From Deltaproteobacteria bacterium (lineage in GTDB: Bacteria > Myxococcota_A > Polyangia > Polyangiales > Houyiibacteriaceae): DNA of 64,000 bases. The DNA is taken from assembly GCA_017644045.1 (NCBI GenBank), contig JAEPMI010000007.1, positions 558,001 through 622,000 on the forward strand, read 5' to 3'. Below, piece after piece: positions 19,338 through 27,838 of the stretch. A program made the translations under genes and the position numbers. Position 1 is the stretch's first letter, and every line of letters begins with the position of its first letter. The notes under the pieces are model-generated. The model was not told where the DNA came from and made no database searches. It was given only the letters and a program-made list of their open reading frames with translations.

Positions 19338-20048
19338 ATGCGCTCCATGACCCCGACCAAGGCCGCCGCCCTCCTGGTCCTCGCGATGGCGGCCACCGCC
19401 GCGCCCGCGGAAGCCCAGTACACCTACTCGGACGCGTACGATCGGAACGCCTCGAGCCCCGAGACCTTCGCCTTCGAGATCCGGGTCGGCGGCTACCGCC
19501 CCGATGGGACCAACGGCTTCGACGAGGCCTTCCAGCGGAACTTCGGGGACGAGATCGGGCCCATGGTCGGCCTCGAGCTCGACGTCCTTCCGTTCCGGAT
19601 CCCGTACGTCGGAATGGTCGGTCTCGGCCTGCGCTTCGACTGGGCCAAGTACACGGGCAAGGCCCGCTCCACCACGGGCATGGGCAACGTGGACCAGAGC
19701 CAGGAGTTCCGGGTCTTCGGCCTCCCTCTCCTGGCCGTCCTGCGAGTGGACGTGCTCGCGCGAGAGCTGAACATCCCGGTGGTGTTCACCGGCAAGCTCG
19801 GCCTCCACACGGTCTTCACGCTCATCGACAACGGCTCCCGCCGTGAGCACAGCGGCGTCTCCAACGGGCTCAGCTGGGGCGCGCAGGTCGCCCTGGAGCT
19901 CGACTTCATCAACCCGCGACGGGCTGCCAACCTCGACAACGAGTGGGGCATCAACCACACCGCGCTGCTCTTCGAGCTCTTCGGGAACACCGCCGGCATC
20001 GGCGGCGCGAACATCGCCTGGACCGCGGGTCTCGGCATGACCTTCTGA
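19338..20048 (+). CDS. Probable outer membrane beta-barrel protein
   Basis: 236 residues with a signal peptide (cut after AEAQ near residue 23). The mature part alternates amphipathic strands with aromatic ends and finishes with GLGMTF, a typical outer-membrane-protein C-terminal Phe. This resembles the MXAN_2562-like barrels of myxobacteria, but the assignment is by pattern only. The start lies 1 nt after the stop of the secreted protein at 18350, so both are likely made together. Confidence 0.7.
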   Translation: MRSMTPTKAAALLVLAMAATAAPAEAQYTYSDAYDRNASSPETFAFEIRVGGYRPDGTNGFDEAFQRNFGDEIGPMVGLELDVLPFRIPYVGMVGLGLRFDWAKYTGKARSTTGMGNVDQSQEFRVFGLPLLAVLRVDVLARELNIPVVFTGKLGLHTVFTLIDNGSRREHSGVSNGLSWGAQVALELDFINPRRAANLDNEWGINHTALLFELFGNTAGIGGANIAWTAGLGMTF

Positions 20049-20061
20049 GCCAGGGCTGATC

Positions 20062-20916
20062 ATGGCCCGTTCCGAGCCGCGCCTCGCGCACGGCGTGCGC
20101 CTCATCGTGGCGTACGACGGAACGGACTTCCACGGCTGGCAGGCCCAGCCGAAGGTTCGAACGGTGCAGCAGACGCTGGAGGGCGCGCTGAAGGCGATGG
20201 GCCTCGAGACCAGCCGGCTGCGCGGCGCGAGCCGCACGGACGCCGGGGTCCACGCCGAAGGTCAGGTGGTCAGCTTCGCGTGCGACAAGGAGCTCCCGCC
20301 CAAGGCGTACACGCTCGGGCTCAACGGCCTGCTCCCGGACGACGTCGCCGTCCGCGCCGCGAGCACGGTCGACCGCCGCTATGACCCGCGCAACGACTCC
20401 TCCGGGAAGCTCTACCGATACCGGGTCTTCTGCAGCCCCACCCGCGATCCGCTCCGCCGCCGACAGGCGTGGCGCGTCGGTCCGCAGCTGGCGCGTCCAG
20501 ACATCAAGCGGGTCGACCGCCGCGAGGTCGCCGAGGACTACCTCGACGTCACCGCGATGCAGGCGGCCGCGGACGTGCTGGTCGGCACCCACGACTTCCG
20601 CGCGTTCCGAGCGTCGACCGACGACCGCGAGAACACCGAGCGCACGATGCGGCGCATCGCCATTCTCCCGGGCTACGAAGGTCACCCCCAGCAGCTGGCC
20701 ATCGAGGTGGAGGGGACCGCCTTCATGAAGAACATGGTCCGCATCTTCGCGGGCACCTTGCTCGACGTCGGCCGCCATCGACTGGACGTCGACCGCGTCC
20801 GAGCGCTGCTCGGTCCGGCCGGACGCCGCCCCGACGCGGGCCCCACCGCGCCGGCACACGGGCTCTGTCTGGTCCGCATCCAGCTCGGGCGGGGCGACCA
20901 CCCGAAAGCGGACTAG
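20062..20916 (+). CDS. truA: tRNA pseudouridine(38-40) synthase TruA
   Basis: Isomerises uridines 38-40 in the anticodon stem of many tRNAs. The catalytic Asp lies in RTDAGVHA (about residue 58), and the family landmarks YDGTDFHGWQ, LYRYR and FMKNMVR are all present. 284 residues is close to the usual 260-290. The last 30 residues are a Pro/Arg-rich tail. It starts 13 nt after the barrel gene and probably shares its transcript. Confidence 0.95.
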   Translation: MARSEPRLAHGVRLIVAYDGTDFHGWQAQPKVRTVQQTLEGALKAMGLETSRLRGASRTDAGVHAEGQVVSFACDKELPPKAYTLGLNGLLPDDVAVRAASTVDRRYDPRNDSSGKLYRYRVFCSPTRDPLRRRQAWRVGPQLARPDIKRVDRREVAEDYLDVTAMQAAADVLVGTHDFRAFRASTDDRENTERTMRRIAILPGYEGHPQQLAIEVEGTAFMKNMVRIFAGTLLDVGRHRLDVDRVRALLGPAGRRPDAGPTAPAHGLCLVRIQLGRGDHPKAD

Positions 20917-20922
20917 CGAGAG

Positions 20923-21402
20923 CTAGCGCGGGGCGAGCTCGCGGAGCTCTTCGACCGCCGATTCGACCCGAGACACGGTCAGCCCCCAACGGCCGGGGGC
21001 GTGCTCGACCATCCACTCCGCCGCGGCCCCGAGAGCGTCGAACGCCGCATGAGGATAGTCGCGCTCGGCCAGGAGCGTCAGCCCCATGTCGACGCCACGA
21101 AAGGCCGCCGACTGCATGGCTGGCCCTTCGAGCAGGAGCGCCGAGAGCTCGAGGGAACCACCCACGTCGTCGAGATAGGCCGCCACCGGTTCGCGAGCCG
21201 CCGGCGAGGGCACGACCGCCCCGGCAGAAACCACCACCAACATCGCCAGCGGACCATGCTCCTCGCGGATCTCGATCACCCGCCGAAGGCGTCGAAGCGC
21301 ACTGGCGGTCAGCTTCCGGGTCCAGAAGTGGGCCACCATCGGTCCGGCGTACCCGATCGCCAGGTCGTCGTCCGCGAACGCGATCTGTGGGGTCCAATCC
21401 AC
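20923..21402 (-). CDS. Hypothetical protein at the end of the Hxs-like operon
   Basis: 159 residues, soluble, no signal peptide. The pattern of a central hydrophobic strand (LAMLVVVSAGAVV) followed by helices resembles STAS/SEC14-like folds common in unannotated myxobacterial proteins, but I cannot name a family. GTG start, 19 nt after the stop of the HxsB-like gene and in the same direction, so it may be the fifth gene of that operon. Whether it takes part in peptide maturation is unknown. Confidence 0.6.
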   Translation of the reverse strand: MDWTPQIAFADDDLAIGYAGPMVAHFWTRKLTASALRRLRRVIEIREEHGPLAMLVVVSAGAVVPSPAAREPVAAYLDDVGGSLELSALLLEGPAMQSAAFRGVDMGLTLLAERDYPHAAFDALGAAAEWMVEHAPGRWGLTVSRVESAVEELRELAPR

Positions 21403-21421
21403 GTCGGCTGGCCCGGACGCG

Positions 21422-22942
21422 CTACTCGGCGCCCGCCGGCACGTGCACGAAGTGGTCGCGCGGCCGAATGGTCGTCCACTTCTCGAGGATCTGCAGGGTC
21501 TCTTCGTCGCCCGTCGCGAGCTTCTCGAAGAGGTAGTCCTGGATGCCCTTGTGCACCTGGCAGAGCGAGCTCTCGCGCATCCGTCCGAGCAGGCTGCCTT
21601 GGATGCGGTGCGAGTGGACCGGCGGGATCCCGCAGTAGGGCACGTAGGGACAGTTCACGCAGTCGGCCTGCCCTTCGAGCTGACCGGCCACGACCACGGC
21701 GCGAACGGTCTCGTGCCCGACCACGTCGCGGTACTTGCTGGTGCCGACGTGACCGATGGCGAAGGTGTCGTCGCCCGACTCGTGGAGCATGCGCCCCTCG
21801 TCGCAGGTGAAGATGGTCCCGTCGTAGCTGTACGCGAGTTGGCCGATGCCGGCGCCGCTCGGCTGCCGGATGTCGAGGAAGTTCGGATCCACGCCACTCA
21901 GGATCTTGGTGAGGAAGATCGCTGCGTAGCGCTCGAGGATCTCCACGCCCTGCTTGTTCAGCTCGATCATGTAGTCGACGGCGTTGCGGTAGTACTCGAT
22001 GTACTCGGCGCGCGGATACTCGATGAGGCGCGCGGTCTTCTCCGCCCAGCCGAAGGGGTCGAGCGGTCGCAGGAAGAGCGCGCGGCAGCCGAGATCGACG
22101 TAGAGATCGACCAGCTCCTTCCAGCGGTCGAGGATGGGCCGCGTCGTCGTGACCAGCGCCTCGACGTGGTAGAGCGTCTCGTCGAGCCCCATCTCGCGGT
22201 AGCGCTCGTCGATGCGCTTCATCCATTTGATGGCCTCGCCGTGCGCGCTCGCCTTCGGCAGCTTGCGCTGCTTGTCGTGGACGTCTTGCGGGCCGTCGAT
22301 GCTGGTGCAGATCTGGACGCGGTTCTCGATCAGCCAGTCGAGCTTCTTCTCGTCCATCAGCGAGAGGTTCGTGACCAGCGTGAAGTCGAGCTCCTTCTGC
22401 GCCACTTCGTTCTTCTCGTGCGCGTACTCGACGACGTGCTGGAGCAGGTCGAAGCGGACGAGGGGCTCGCCGCCCTGGAACTCGATGGTGACCGCCGGGT
22501 TGGTCGACTGCAGGATGAAGTCGACCGACTGCTCGGCGATCTCCTTCGTCATGTCGGTCTGGACCTGGTCCATGTTCGCGCGCGAGGCGTGGCAGTAGAC
22601 GCAGGTGGTGTTGCACCGGAGGGTGATCACCATGATGTGCAGGTTCGGACCGGCACCGACGAACTCGCGCCGGGCGCGGATCATCTCGGCGGCCGCGGGC
22701 ACGTCGTAGTAGGCGCGGAGGAAGTTCCGCTGGCGCAGCTTCGTGAAGAGCTCGGAGCCCTCCTCGACCTCGCCTCGCGCGAAGGTCTGGAAGTCCGCCT
22801 TGTCGAGCACGAGCCAGCGGCCCTCGAGGTTGGAGAGCACCACCTTGTCAGGCGCCATCGGCAGCTGCCGGAAGCGGAAGAACGCCGGCTGCCGCGCGTC
22901 GAGCGCCTCGAGCGAGACATCGTGGAAGATCGGCAGGTTCAT
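21422..22942 (-). CDS. hxsB: Radical SAM/SPASM maturase, HxsB-like (His-Xaa-Ser system)
   Basis: A 506-residue radical SAM enzyme. The cluster-binding C-x3-C-x2-C is at Cys110, 114 and 117 (CNTTCVYC), followed by HASR, close to the C-x6-C-QASR style of HxsB proteins. The GGEP segment is near residue 165. The C-terminal third has the Cys groups of a SPASM domain (CDEG, CVNCPYVPYC, SSLCQVHK) for auxiliary 4Fe-4S clusters. The N terminus (FFRFRQL ... LVLDKADFQTF) matches the leader-binding-like start of HxsB. HxsB/HxsC are predicted to modify the HxsA peptide. It overlaps the upstream miniprotein gene by 4 nt. Confidence 0.75.
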   Translation of the reverse strand: MNLPIFHDVSLEALDARQPAFFRFRQLPMAPDKVVLSNLEGRWLVLDKADFQTFARGEVEEGSELFTKLRQRNFLRAYYDVPAAAEMIRARREFVGAGPNLHIMVITLRCNTTCVYCHASRANMDQVQTDMTKEIAEQSVDFILQSTNPAVTIEFQGGEPLVRFDLLQHVVEYAHEKNEVAQKELDFTLVTNLSLMDEKKLDWLIENRVQICTSIDGPQDVHDKQRKLPKASAHGEAIKWMKRIDERYREMGLDETLYHVEALVTTTRPILDRWKELVDLYVDLGCRALFLRPLDPFGWAEKTARLIEYPRAEYIEYYRNAVDYMIELNKQGVEILERYAAIFLTKILSGVDPNFLDIRQPSGAGIGQLAYSYDGTIFTCDEGRMLHESGDDTFAIGHVGTSKYRDVVGHETVRAVVVAGQLEGQADCVNCPYVPYCGIPPVHSHRIQGSLLGRMRESSLCQVHKGIQDYLFEKLATGDEETLQILEKWTTIRPRDHFVHVPAGAE

Positions 22943-23169
22943 TCGGTGCTCTCCTCGGCCTGGCGGCCGCGAATGGTCAGACCGAGCGCGTAATTCGCGA
23001 GCTCACCCGCGAGCCGACGAACGCGGGCGTCGCTCGGCGCGTCGACCGTGACGATCCAGGCGTCGGCTTCCTCGGCGGTCGAGAGCTTCCCGAAGCGCTC
23101 GAAGACCTTCACGGCGGCGTCGACCTGGGTGCCCTCGTAGAGGTCCTTGGCGAAGCGCAGCTCCCTCAC
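22939..23169 (-). CDS. 76-residue HxsD-like miniprotein
   Basis: A short acidic-basic protein starting GTG (VRELRFAKDLYEG). Its core, AAVKVFERFG, a hydrophobic strand WIVTVDAP, then a helix LAGELANYALGL, repeats in the same order as the HxsD-like protein encoded next to it (ATFTFLDRC, VVITLSAK, IGELANELLACAWR). It therefore looks like a trimmed HxsD paralogue. It overlaps the genes on both sides by 4 nt (GTGA and ATGA), so all four genes are translationally coupled. It could be a partner subunit or a substrate carrier; neither is shown. Confidence 0.65.
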   Translation of the reverse strand: MRELRFAKDLYEGTQVDAAVKVFERFGKLSTAEEADAWIVTVDAPSDARVRRLAGELANYALGLTIRGRQAEESTE

Positions 23170-23663
23170 GCGTTCTCCTCGCCCGAGTCGTCGGCGGACT
23201 CGCCCTTCTTCTCTTTCTTGCCGTACTTCTCTTCCCAGCTCATCGCGATGCCGAGCGGGTCGTCGAAGGGCTCCTCGCTGAAGTCGAAGTCCTCGAGCTC
23301 GTCGAGGCTGGGCGGCCCCATGGCGCCGCCGATGGCCTGCATGGTCACCGCCTCGATCGTCGCGCGGTTCTGCTCGAGGATCCGTCCGCGCCACGCGCAG
23401 GCCAGCAGCTCGTTCGCCAGCTCACCGATCCATCCCCGGAGCTCGTCGTCCTCCACGGGCGGCTTCTTGGCGCTCAGGGTGATCACCACCTGGCCCGGCT
23501 CGCCGCGACCGAGGAAGACGAAGCATCGGTCGAGGAAGGTGAACGTCGCGCCGTAGATGGCGTCGAGCGGGTAGACGCTCTCGTCCACGACGAAGGACAC
23601 GGCGCCCTCCGCACGATCGACGCTCACGAAGGTGTCGGGGATGGCGTCCAAGCTTTCGGTCAT
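23166..23663 (-). CDS. hxsD: HxsD-like protein (His-Xaa-Ser system)
   Basis: 165 residues. The segment from VVDESVYPLDAIYG to AIGGA (about residues 23-112) follows the HxsD pattern: a strand, YPLDAI, a Phe/Leu-rich helix with the D-R-C/A-Y-like motif LDRCFVFL, VVITLSAK, then the E-L-x-N-E-L-L helix and a C-terminal IEAVTMQA helix. The extra 50 residues are strongly acidic then Lys-rich and look disordered. HxsD is required with HxsB/HxsC in classical systems but its biochemical role is unknown. ATG overlaps the upstream gene's stop by 4 nt. Confidence 0.75.
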   Translation of the reverse strand: MTESLDAIPDTFVSVDRAEGAVSFVVDESVYPLDAIYGATFTFLDRCFVFLGRGEPGQVVITLSAKKPPVEDDELRGWIGELANELLACAWRGRILEQNRATIEAVTMQAIGGAMGPPSLDELEDFDFSEEPFDDPLGIAMSWEEKYGKKEKKGESADDSGEENA

Positions 23664-25549
23664 CGGCTCCTCATACCAGATCGACCCTGCGGAATCTCGG
23701 CTCGATCGGCCCGTGGGGTGACTTCGGCGGCCTCGGCGGGCGACTCGCGCACGAGGCGTAGGATCCAGCGGTTGCTGGTCCCGATCCCGACGTCGCGGCG
23801 GAGAGATAGGGTCGCCCCCGCGAGGCCGTCCAGCCGCTCGAGCGCCATGGAGGCGTCGTCGTTGCGCAGGTGCTCCCACTCCGCGCCGCCGGCCTGGGCC
23901 CGCGCCGTCGCCTTTCGCGTGCGGGCCAGACCGAAGGGCACGTCGTCGACGATCAGGAGGGAGCCCCCCGGTCGAAGGCGCTCCCAGAGGCCAGCCGCCA
24001 CGGAGCGCGCCTCCCGGAGGTGGTTCCAGCTCCGAAGCAGCAGCACGTGGTCGAAGCGCCGGTCGGCGTCGACCGGCAGCGCCTCGGCGGTCCCCGTGTG
24101 CAGCTCGGCCCACGGGTGGGCCCTCGCGAGCGTCCGCAGCGCCTCGGCGTTCGGGTCCACTCCCGTGTAGTGGATGCGACCCTCGGCGGCCGAATCCGTG
24201 AGCGCGACCAGCGACCGCCCGTCGCCGCACCCGACGTCGAGCACGTCGCCTTCCAGCCCCGCGAGCAGTGCCTCGAGCTCGGCTTCGTCCTCGGCGAAGA
24301 CCCGCTCCATTCGCGGCTCCATCATTCCCGCGCAGTGGGCGCGCTCCGCGCACTCGCCGCAGACCCCGGCCGGCCGGAGCGGGACCAGATCCTTTCCGAA
24401 GTCGTCGGGCGCGACCTTGCCGGAGATGTCGTAGTAGACCTGCCCGACCCCGTGCTTGGTGGCCTCGATCGCCACGTCCGAGAAGTCGCGGGTGGTCGCG
24501 CGGAAGCGGGCGAGCTTGCCCTGGTGCCGGACGAAGAGGTGGCGCCCACGGTCCCAGGGCGTGACGCCGAGCGGTCCGTCGCGCAGCGCACAGCCATCCG
24601 GACCGAAGCGATCCTCGATCATCGACTCGAGCACGTAGTCGAAGGAGTTCGCGCGTGGTCCCTCGGACACCGGCCGCAGCTCCTCGTCGCCATGGGCCTC
24701 GTGGTAGCCCTTGTAGAGCCCCGGGCACGGACCGGCGAGCGCGCAGCCACGGCACGGCTCGGGCTGCAGCTTGTTGCGATCGTCGACCGGAAAGAAGTCG
24801 CCCTCCCCCACCTCGACCATCGTCGCGTAGCGGTGGGTCTTCAGATCGTCGTAGCGATCTTCGAGGCCCGGCATCAGGCAGAGCGGGATCGCGCCGTGGG
24901 CAAAACGAGGACCGGCGGCGTCCCCGCGTTTCGCTTCGCCGTAGCGGATGGCGTCGGCGACCTTCTCGGCGACCTCGGTCACCGACGGCATGAGCCGGCG
25001 GAAGTGTTTGTCGCCGCCGCCCTTCGGCTCGACCATCGACATCTTCACGGTCGCGTCCGGGTACGGCATCACGGCGTCGACCAGCTCGCGTAGCTTGTCG
25101 ACGTTCTGCTTGGTGACGACGCAGTTCACGTGCAGATCGATGCCGGTGCCCGAGAGATTCTTCAGCGCGCCATAGCTCTCGTCGAACGCGCGCGCGCGAA
25201 CCAGCAGATCGTGAACCCGGCGCGACCCACCGTGGAGCGAGAGGTAGACATAGCGGAGTCGGCGCTCGAGGAGCTGCTCCACCACGTCCGGGTAGGCGAG
25301 GAGCCGGCCGTTCGTGACCAGACCGAAGTCCATGTCGAGCTCGGCCACGTACTCGGCCCAGGCCATGAGCTCACCGCGGATGGTGGGTTCTCCGCCGCTG
25401 AGCACGACCATGGTGTGGCCCAGCTCTTTCGCACGGCGGATCTTGGCGCGCACCTCGGCATCCGAGCCCTGCACCTCACGAACATCCAACGTGTGGCAGA
25501 AGGTGCAGTGGTCGTTGCAGCCGTAGCCGACCTTGAGGAGCGCCTTCAT
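23660..25549 (-). CDS. Radical SAM enzyme fused to a SAM-dependent methyltransferase
   Basis: 629 residues. Radical SAM domain first: Cys11, Cys15 and Cys18 in CNDHCTFC, LSGGEPTIRGEL near residue 50. Two Cys-rich segments follow (CRGCALAGPC near 265, CGECAERAHC near 396), likely auxiliary iron-sulfur sites. From about residue 430 a class I methyltransferase domain begins with VLDVGCGDG and continues through LRPGGSLLIVDD. It takes the position of HxsC in classical Hxs clusters, but the sequence is not an obvious HxsC. It is the first gene of the four-gene overlapping operon and starts 77 nt from the divergent phosphatase gene. Confidence 0.8.
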   Translation of the reverse strand: MKALLKVGYGCNDHCTFCHTLDVREVQGSDAEVRAKIRRAKELGHTMVVLSGGEPTIRGELMAWAEYVAELDMDFGLVTNGRLLAYPDVVEQLLERRLRYVYLSLHGGSRRVHDLLVRARAFDESYGALKNLSGTGIDLHVNCVVTKQNVDKLRELVDAVMPYPDATVKMSMVEPKGGGDKHFRRLMPSVTEVAEKVADAIRYGEAKRGDAAGPRFAHGAIPLCLMPGLEDRYDDLKTHRYATMVEVGEGDFFPVDDRNKLQPEPCRGCALAGPCPGLYKGYHEAHGDEELRPVSEGPRANSFDYVLESMIEDRFGPDGCALRDGPLGVTPWDRGRHLFVRHQGKLARFRATTRDFSDVAIEATKHGVGQVYYDISGKVAPDDFGKDLVPLRPAGVCGECAERAHCAGMMEPRMERVFAEDEAELEALLAGLEGDVLDVGCGDGRSLVALTDSAAEGRIHYTGVDPNAEALRTLARAHPWAELHTGTAEALPVDADRRFDHVLLLRSWNHLREARSVAAGLWERLRPGGSLLIVDDVPFGLARTRKATARAQAGGAEWEHLRNDDASMALERLDGLAGATLSLRRDVGIGTSNRWILRLVRESPAEAAEVTPRADRAEIPQGRSGMRSR

Positions 25550-25626
25550 CCGGCCGGAGTCTAACGTCTCCAGGCGAGGAGCGCCCTACCCGGTCGTTCC
25601 GGAACCCGCGGAACCCCTGGCCAAGA

Positions 25627-26589
25627 ATGCCCTGGCTGAGGCATTCTGCAGTCTCAGTGTCGGACCGACCCACCCCCGAAGTCCCCAGCGTCACTCGAGA
25701 CGGATTCTCCGATCCCACGCTGCGGACACTCCGAGAGCACACCGGCCAGACGGAGATCGACGCCCCGGAGCCTCGCATTGGCGGGCGGACCGACATCGGC
25801 CTCCAGCGGGAACGGAACCAGGACCAGTTCCTGGTGACCGAGCTCGACCGGACCCTGCGGATCGTGGGGTCGAGCTTCGAGGTGCCCGACGGCTCCTCGG
25901 TGGTGAGCCGAGAGCGGAACTACCTGCTCTGCGTCGCCGACGGCATCGGGAGCCACGCGCGCTCCGAGCTGGCCAGCGCGGTCGCGATCGACGCGCTCGC
26001 CTACCACGCGCTCTCCATCCTCCCGTGGCTCCCCGGGACCACCCGGCCCTCGCAGGAGGTCCTCGAGAGCTTCTCGGAGGGCCTGCGCGACGCGGTCATC
26101 GACGCCCAGACCCACCTGCGCAAGGTCGCGGTCCGCAAGAACCTCGGCGACAACGTCGGCACCACCCTGACGGTGGCCTACGTGGTCTGGCCGGCGCTCT
26201 ACATCGTCCACGTGGGCGACAGCCGCGGCTATCTCATGCGCGGCGACACCCTGCAGCGCCTGACTCGCGACCACACGATGGCCGAGGCGCTCAAGGAGCG
26301 CGGCTTCCCCGACACCCACCCCCGCTTCGGCCACATCCTGACCAACGCCATCGGCGGCGGCGACGCCGACGTGAGCGTGGACTTCACCGCGGCCGAGCTC
26401 GAGCCCGGCGACATCCTCCTCCTCTGCAGCGACGGCCTGAGCGGCCAAGTGAGCGAGGACGTCATCAAAGAGAAGCTCACCGGCCTCCGTCGAGGCGGCA
26501 CCCCCGACAGCGTCTCCGCGGAGCTGATCCAGCTCGCGAACGACGCCGGCGGCGACGACAACTGCACGGTCGTCATTGGGCACTTCTGA
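25627..26589 (+). CDS. PP2C-type (PPM) serine/threonine protein phosphatase
   Basis: 320 residues. The metal-binding Asp motifs of the PPM family are all present: RTDIGLQRERNQD near residue 55, VADGIG near 100, CSDGLSG near 280 and GDDNCTVV at the end. It should remove phosphate from Ser/Thr kinases such as that at 1739, though no partner is shown. No membrane segment. The ATG at 25627 has little ribosome-binding sequence; GTG at 25657 is an alternative start that would remove ten residues. It is divergent from the Hxs-like operon. Confidence 0.88.
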   Translation: MPWLRHSAVSVSDRPTPEVPSVTRDGFSDPTLRTLREHTGQTEIDAPEPRIGGRTDIGLQRERNQDQFLVTELDRTLRIVGSSFEVPDGSSVVSRERNYLLCVADGIGSHARSELASAVAIDALAYHALSILPWLPGTTRPSQEVLESFSEGLRDAVIDAQTHLRKVAVRKNLGDNVGTTLTVAYVVWPALYIVHVGDSRGYLMRGDTLQRLTRDHTMAEALKERGFPDTHPRFGHILTNAIGGGDADVSVDFTAAELEPGDILLLCSDGLSGQVSEDVIKEKLTGLRRGGTPDSVSAELIQLANDAGGDDNCTVVIGHF

Positions 26590-26605
26590 TTCGAAGAATC
26601 AGAAG
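26583..26605 (+). terminator. Hairpin over the stop codon of the phosphatase gene
   Basis: A perfect 9-bp stem (26583-26591 with 26597-26605) with a 5-nt loop includes the TGA at 26587-26589. It lacks a U tract and is followed by a C-rich run, so termination is possible but not certain. Confidence 0.4.
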
Positions 26606-26639
26606 CCCTCACCCTCACCCTCGCCCTGCCCCTCACCCC
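26606..26639 (-). other. G-quadruplex-type motif on the minus strand
   Basis: Six runs of three or four C at 26606, 26612, 26618, 26624, 26629 and 26636 with 2-3 nt loops mean six G runs on the minus strand. This satisfies the usual G3+N1-7 quadruplex pattern. It lies in the 120-nt gap between the phosphatase and VWA lipoprotein genes. Confidence 0.55.
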
Positions 26640-26712
26640 TGGGGTTCTGGACGACGTCGGCCGCGCACCTCCTGAAAGCCCACCCTGCGCCCACTCGTCT
26701 ACCTTGCCCCAC

Positions 26713-27834
26713 ATGGTTGGGTCACGGTGGGTCTGGTTCGGTGTTCTCGGTGCACTGGTCGCGTGCGACCCCAGCGGCGGTGGCGACCGCACGGGCAGTC
26801 GACCCGGCGTCGACTCCGGGGGCCCGTCGATCGACGGCGGCGGTGAGCCGATCGACTTCGGCGGCCCCATCCGCGTCGACTCCGGTCCGCCGCAGGATTT
26901 CGGTCCGCGGATGGACGGCGGCTGCGACCTCACCGAGCCGGTGATGAACGAGATCGTCGGCGACCCGCCCGACATGCTCCTGACCGTCGACATCTCCGGC
27001 TCGATGTGCACCCCGCTCATCGACTCCTTCCCGCCGTCGATGATCACGAAGATGTCGATCATGAAGGCAGCGCTCAACGACCTCGTCGCCAGCAAGGATG
27101 CGCGCATCAACTTCGGGATGATGCTCTTCCCCGGCACCAGCGACGCCTGCGCGCCCGGCACCGTCACCAACCCGATCATGCCGCGCAATGGCGCCGCGAT
27201 CATGAGCACCGTCAGCGGCCTCAACGAGGACTTCTTCGGCTGCGCCTTCGAGCACGACGGCGCCACCCCGACCCCGACCTCGCTCGACGCCGCCCGCGCC
27301 TACTACGACAGCATCGCGGTCAACCCGATCGGCCGCTACGTGCTCCTCGCGACCGACGGCCAGCCCAACTGCGGTCCTGCGCTCCCCGACGGCGGTACCG
27401 AGGAGACCGTGGACGAGACCGTCGCCGCCATCGAGGCGCTCCACGCGGCCGGCATCGAGACCTACGTGCTCGGCTTCGGCGACGGCATCACCGCCGGTGA
27501 CCTGAACCGCATGGCCACTGCCGGCGGCACCGGCATGCCCTACTCCGCTCGCTCCGCCGCGGAGCTCGACATGGCGCTCGACATGATCGCCGCCGAGATC
27601 ATCCCGGCGAGCTGCACGGTCGCCCTCGGCGGCGCGTCGCGCGATCCCTCGCTGCTCCAGGTGAGCTTCGACGGTGGACCGCTGATCCCGCGCAACATGG
27701 CCCGGACCAGCGGCTGGGACTACGACATGGCGACCAACACGATCACCTTCTACGGCACCGAGTGCAGCCGCCTGCAGTCGGGCGAGGTCGACCGCGTCGA
27801 CATCGACTTCGGCTGCCCGGGCCCGCTGATCTAG
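26713..27834 (+). CDS. Lipoprotein with von Willebrand factor A domain
   Basis: 373 residues from ATG 26713 (another ATG is 9 nt upstream). Lipobox ALVAC near residue 18, an Asp/Gly-rich linker, then a VWA domain starting about residue 85 with intact MIDAS DISGSM and the later TDGQPN strand. The C-terminal 75 residues are a separate Cys-containing domain. Such proteins are thought to bind partners on the cell surface. It converges with the gene ending at 27839 with only 4 nt between stops. Confidence 0.82.
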   Translation: MVGSRWVWFGVLGALVACDPSGGGDRTGSRPGVDSGGPSIDGGGEPIDFGGPIRVDSGPPQDFGPRMDGGCDLTEPVMNEIVGDPPDMLLTVDISGSMCTPLIDSFPPSMITKMSIMKAALNDLVASKDARINFGMMLFPGTSDACAPGTVTNPIMPRNGAAIMSTVSGLNEDFFGCAFEHDGATPTPTSLDAARAYYDSIAVNPIGRYVLLATDGQPNCGPALPDGGTEETVDETVAAIEALHAAGIETYVLGFGDGITAGDLNRMATAGGTGMPYSARSAAELDMALDMIAAEIIPASCTVALGGASRDPSLLQVSFDGGPLIPRNMARTSGWDYDMATNTITFYGTECSRLQSGEVDRVDIDFGCPGPLI

Positions 27835-27838
27835 CCGC

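Noticed and set aside
20923-25549. HxsA-type substrate gene in the Hxs-like operon
   Set aside because: No reading frame in or around the operon contains repeated His-Xaa-Ser; none of the overlapping gene junctions leaves room for one.
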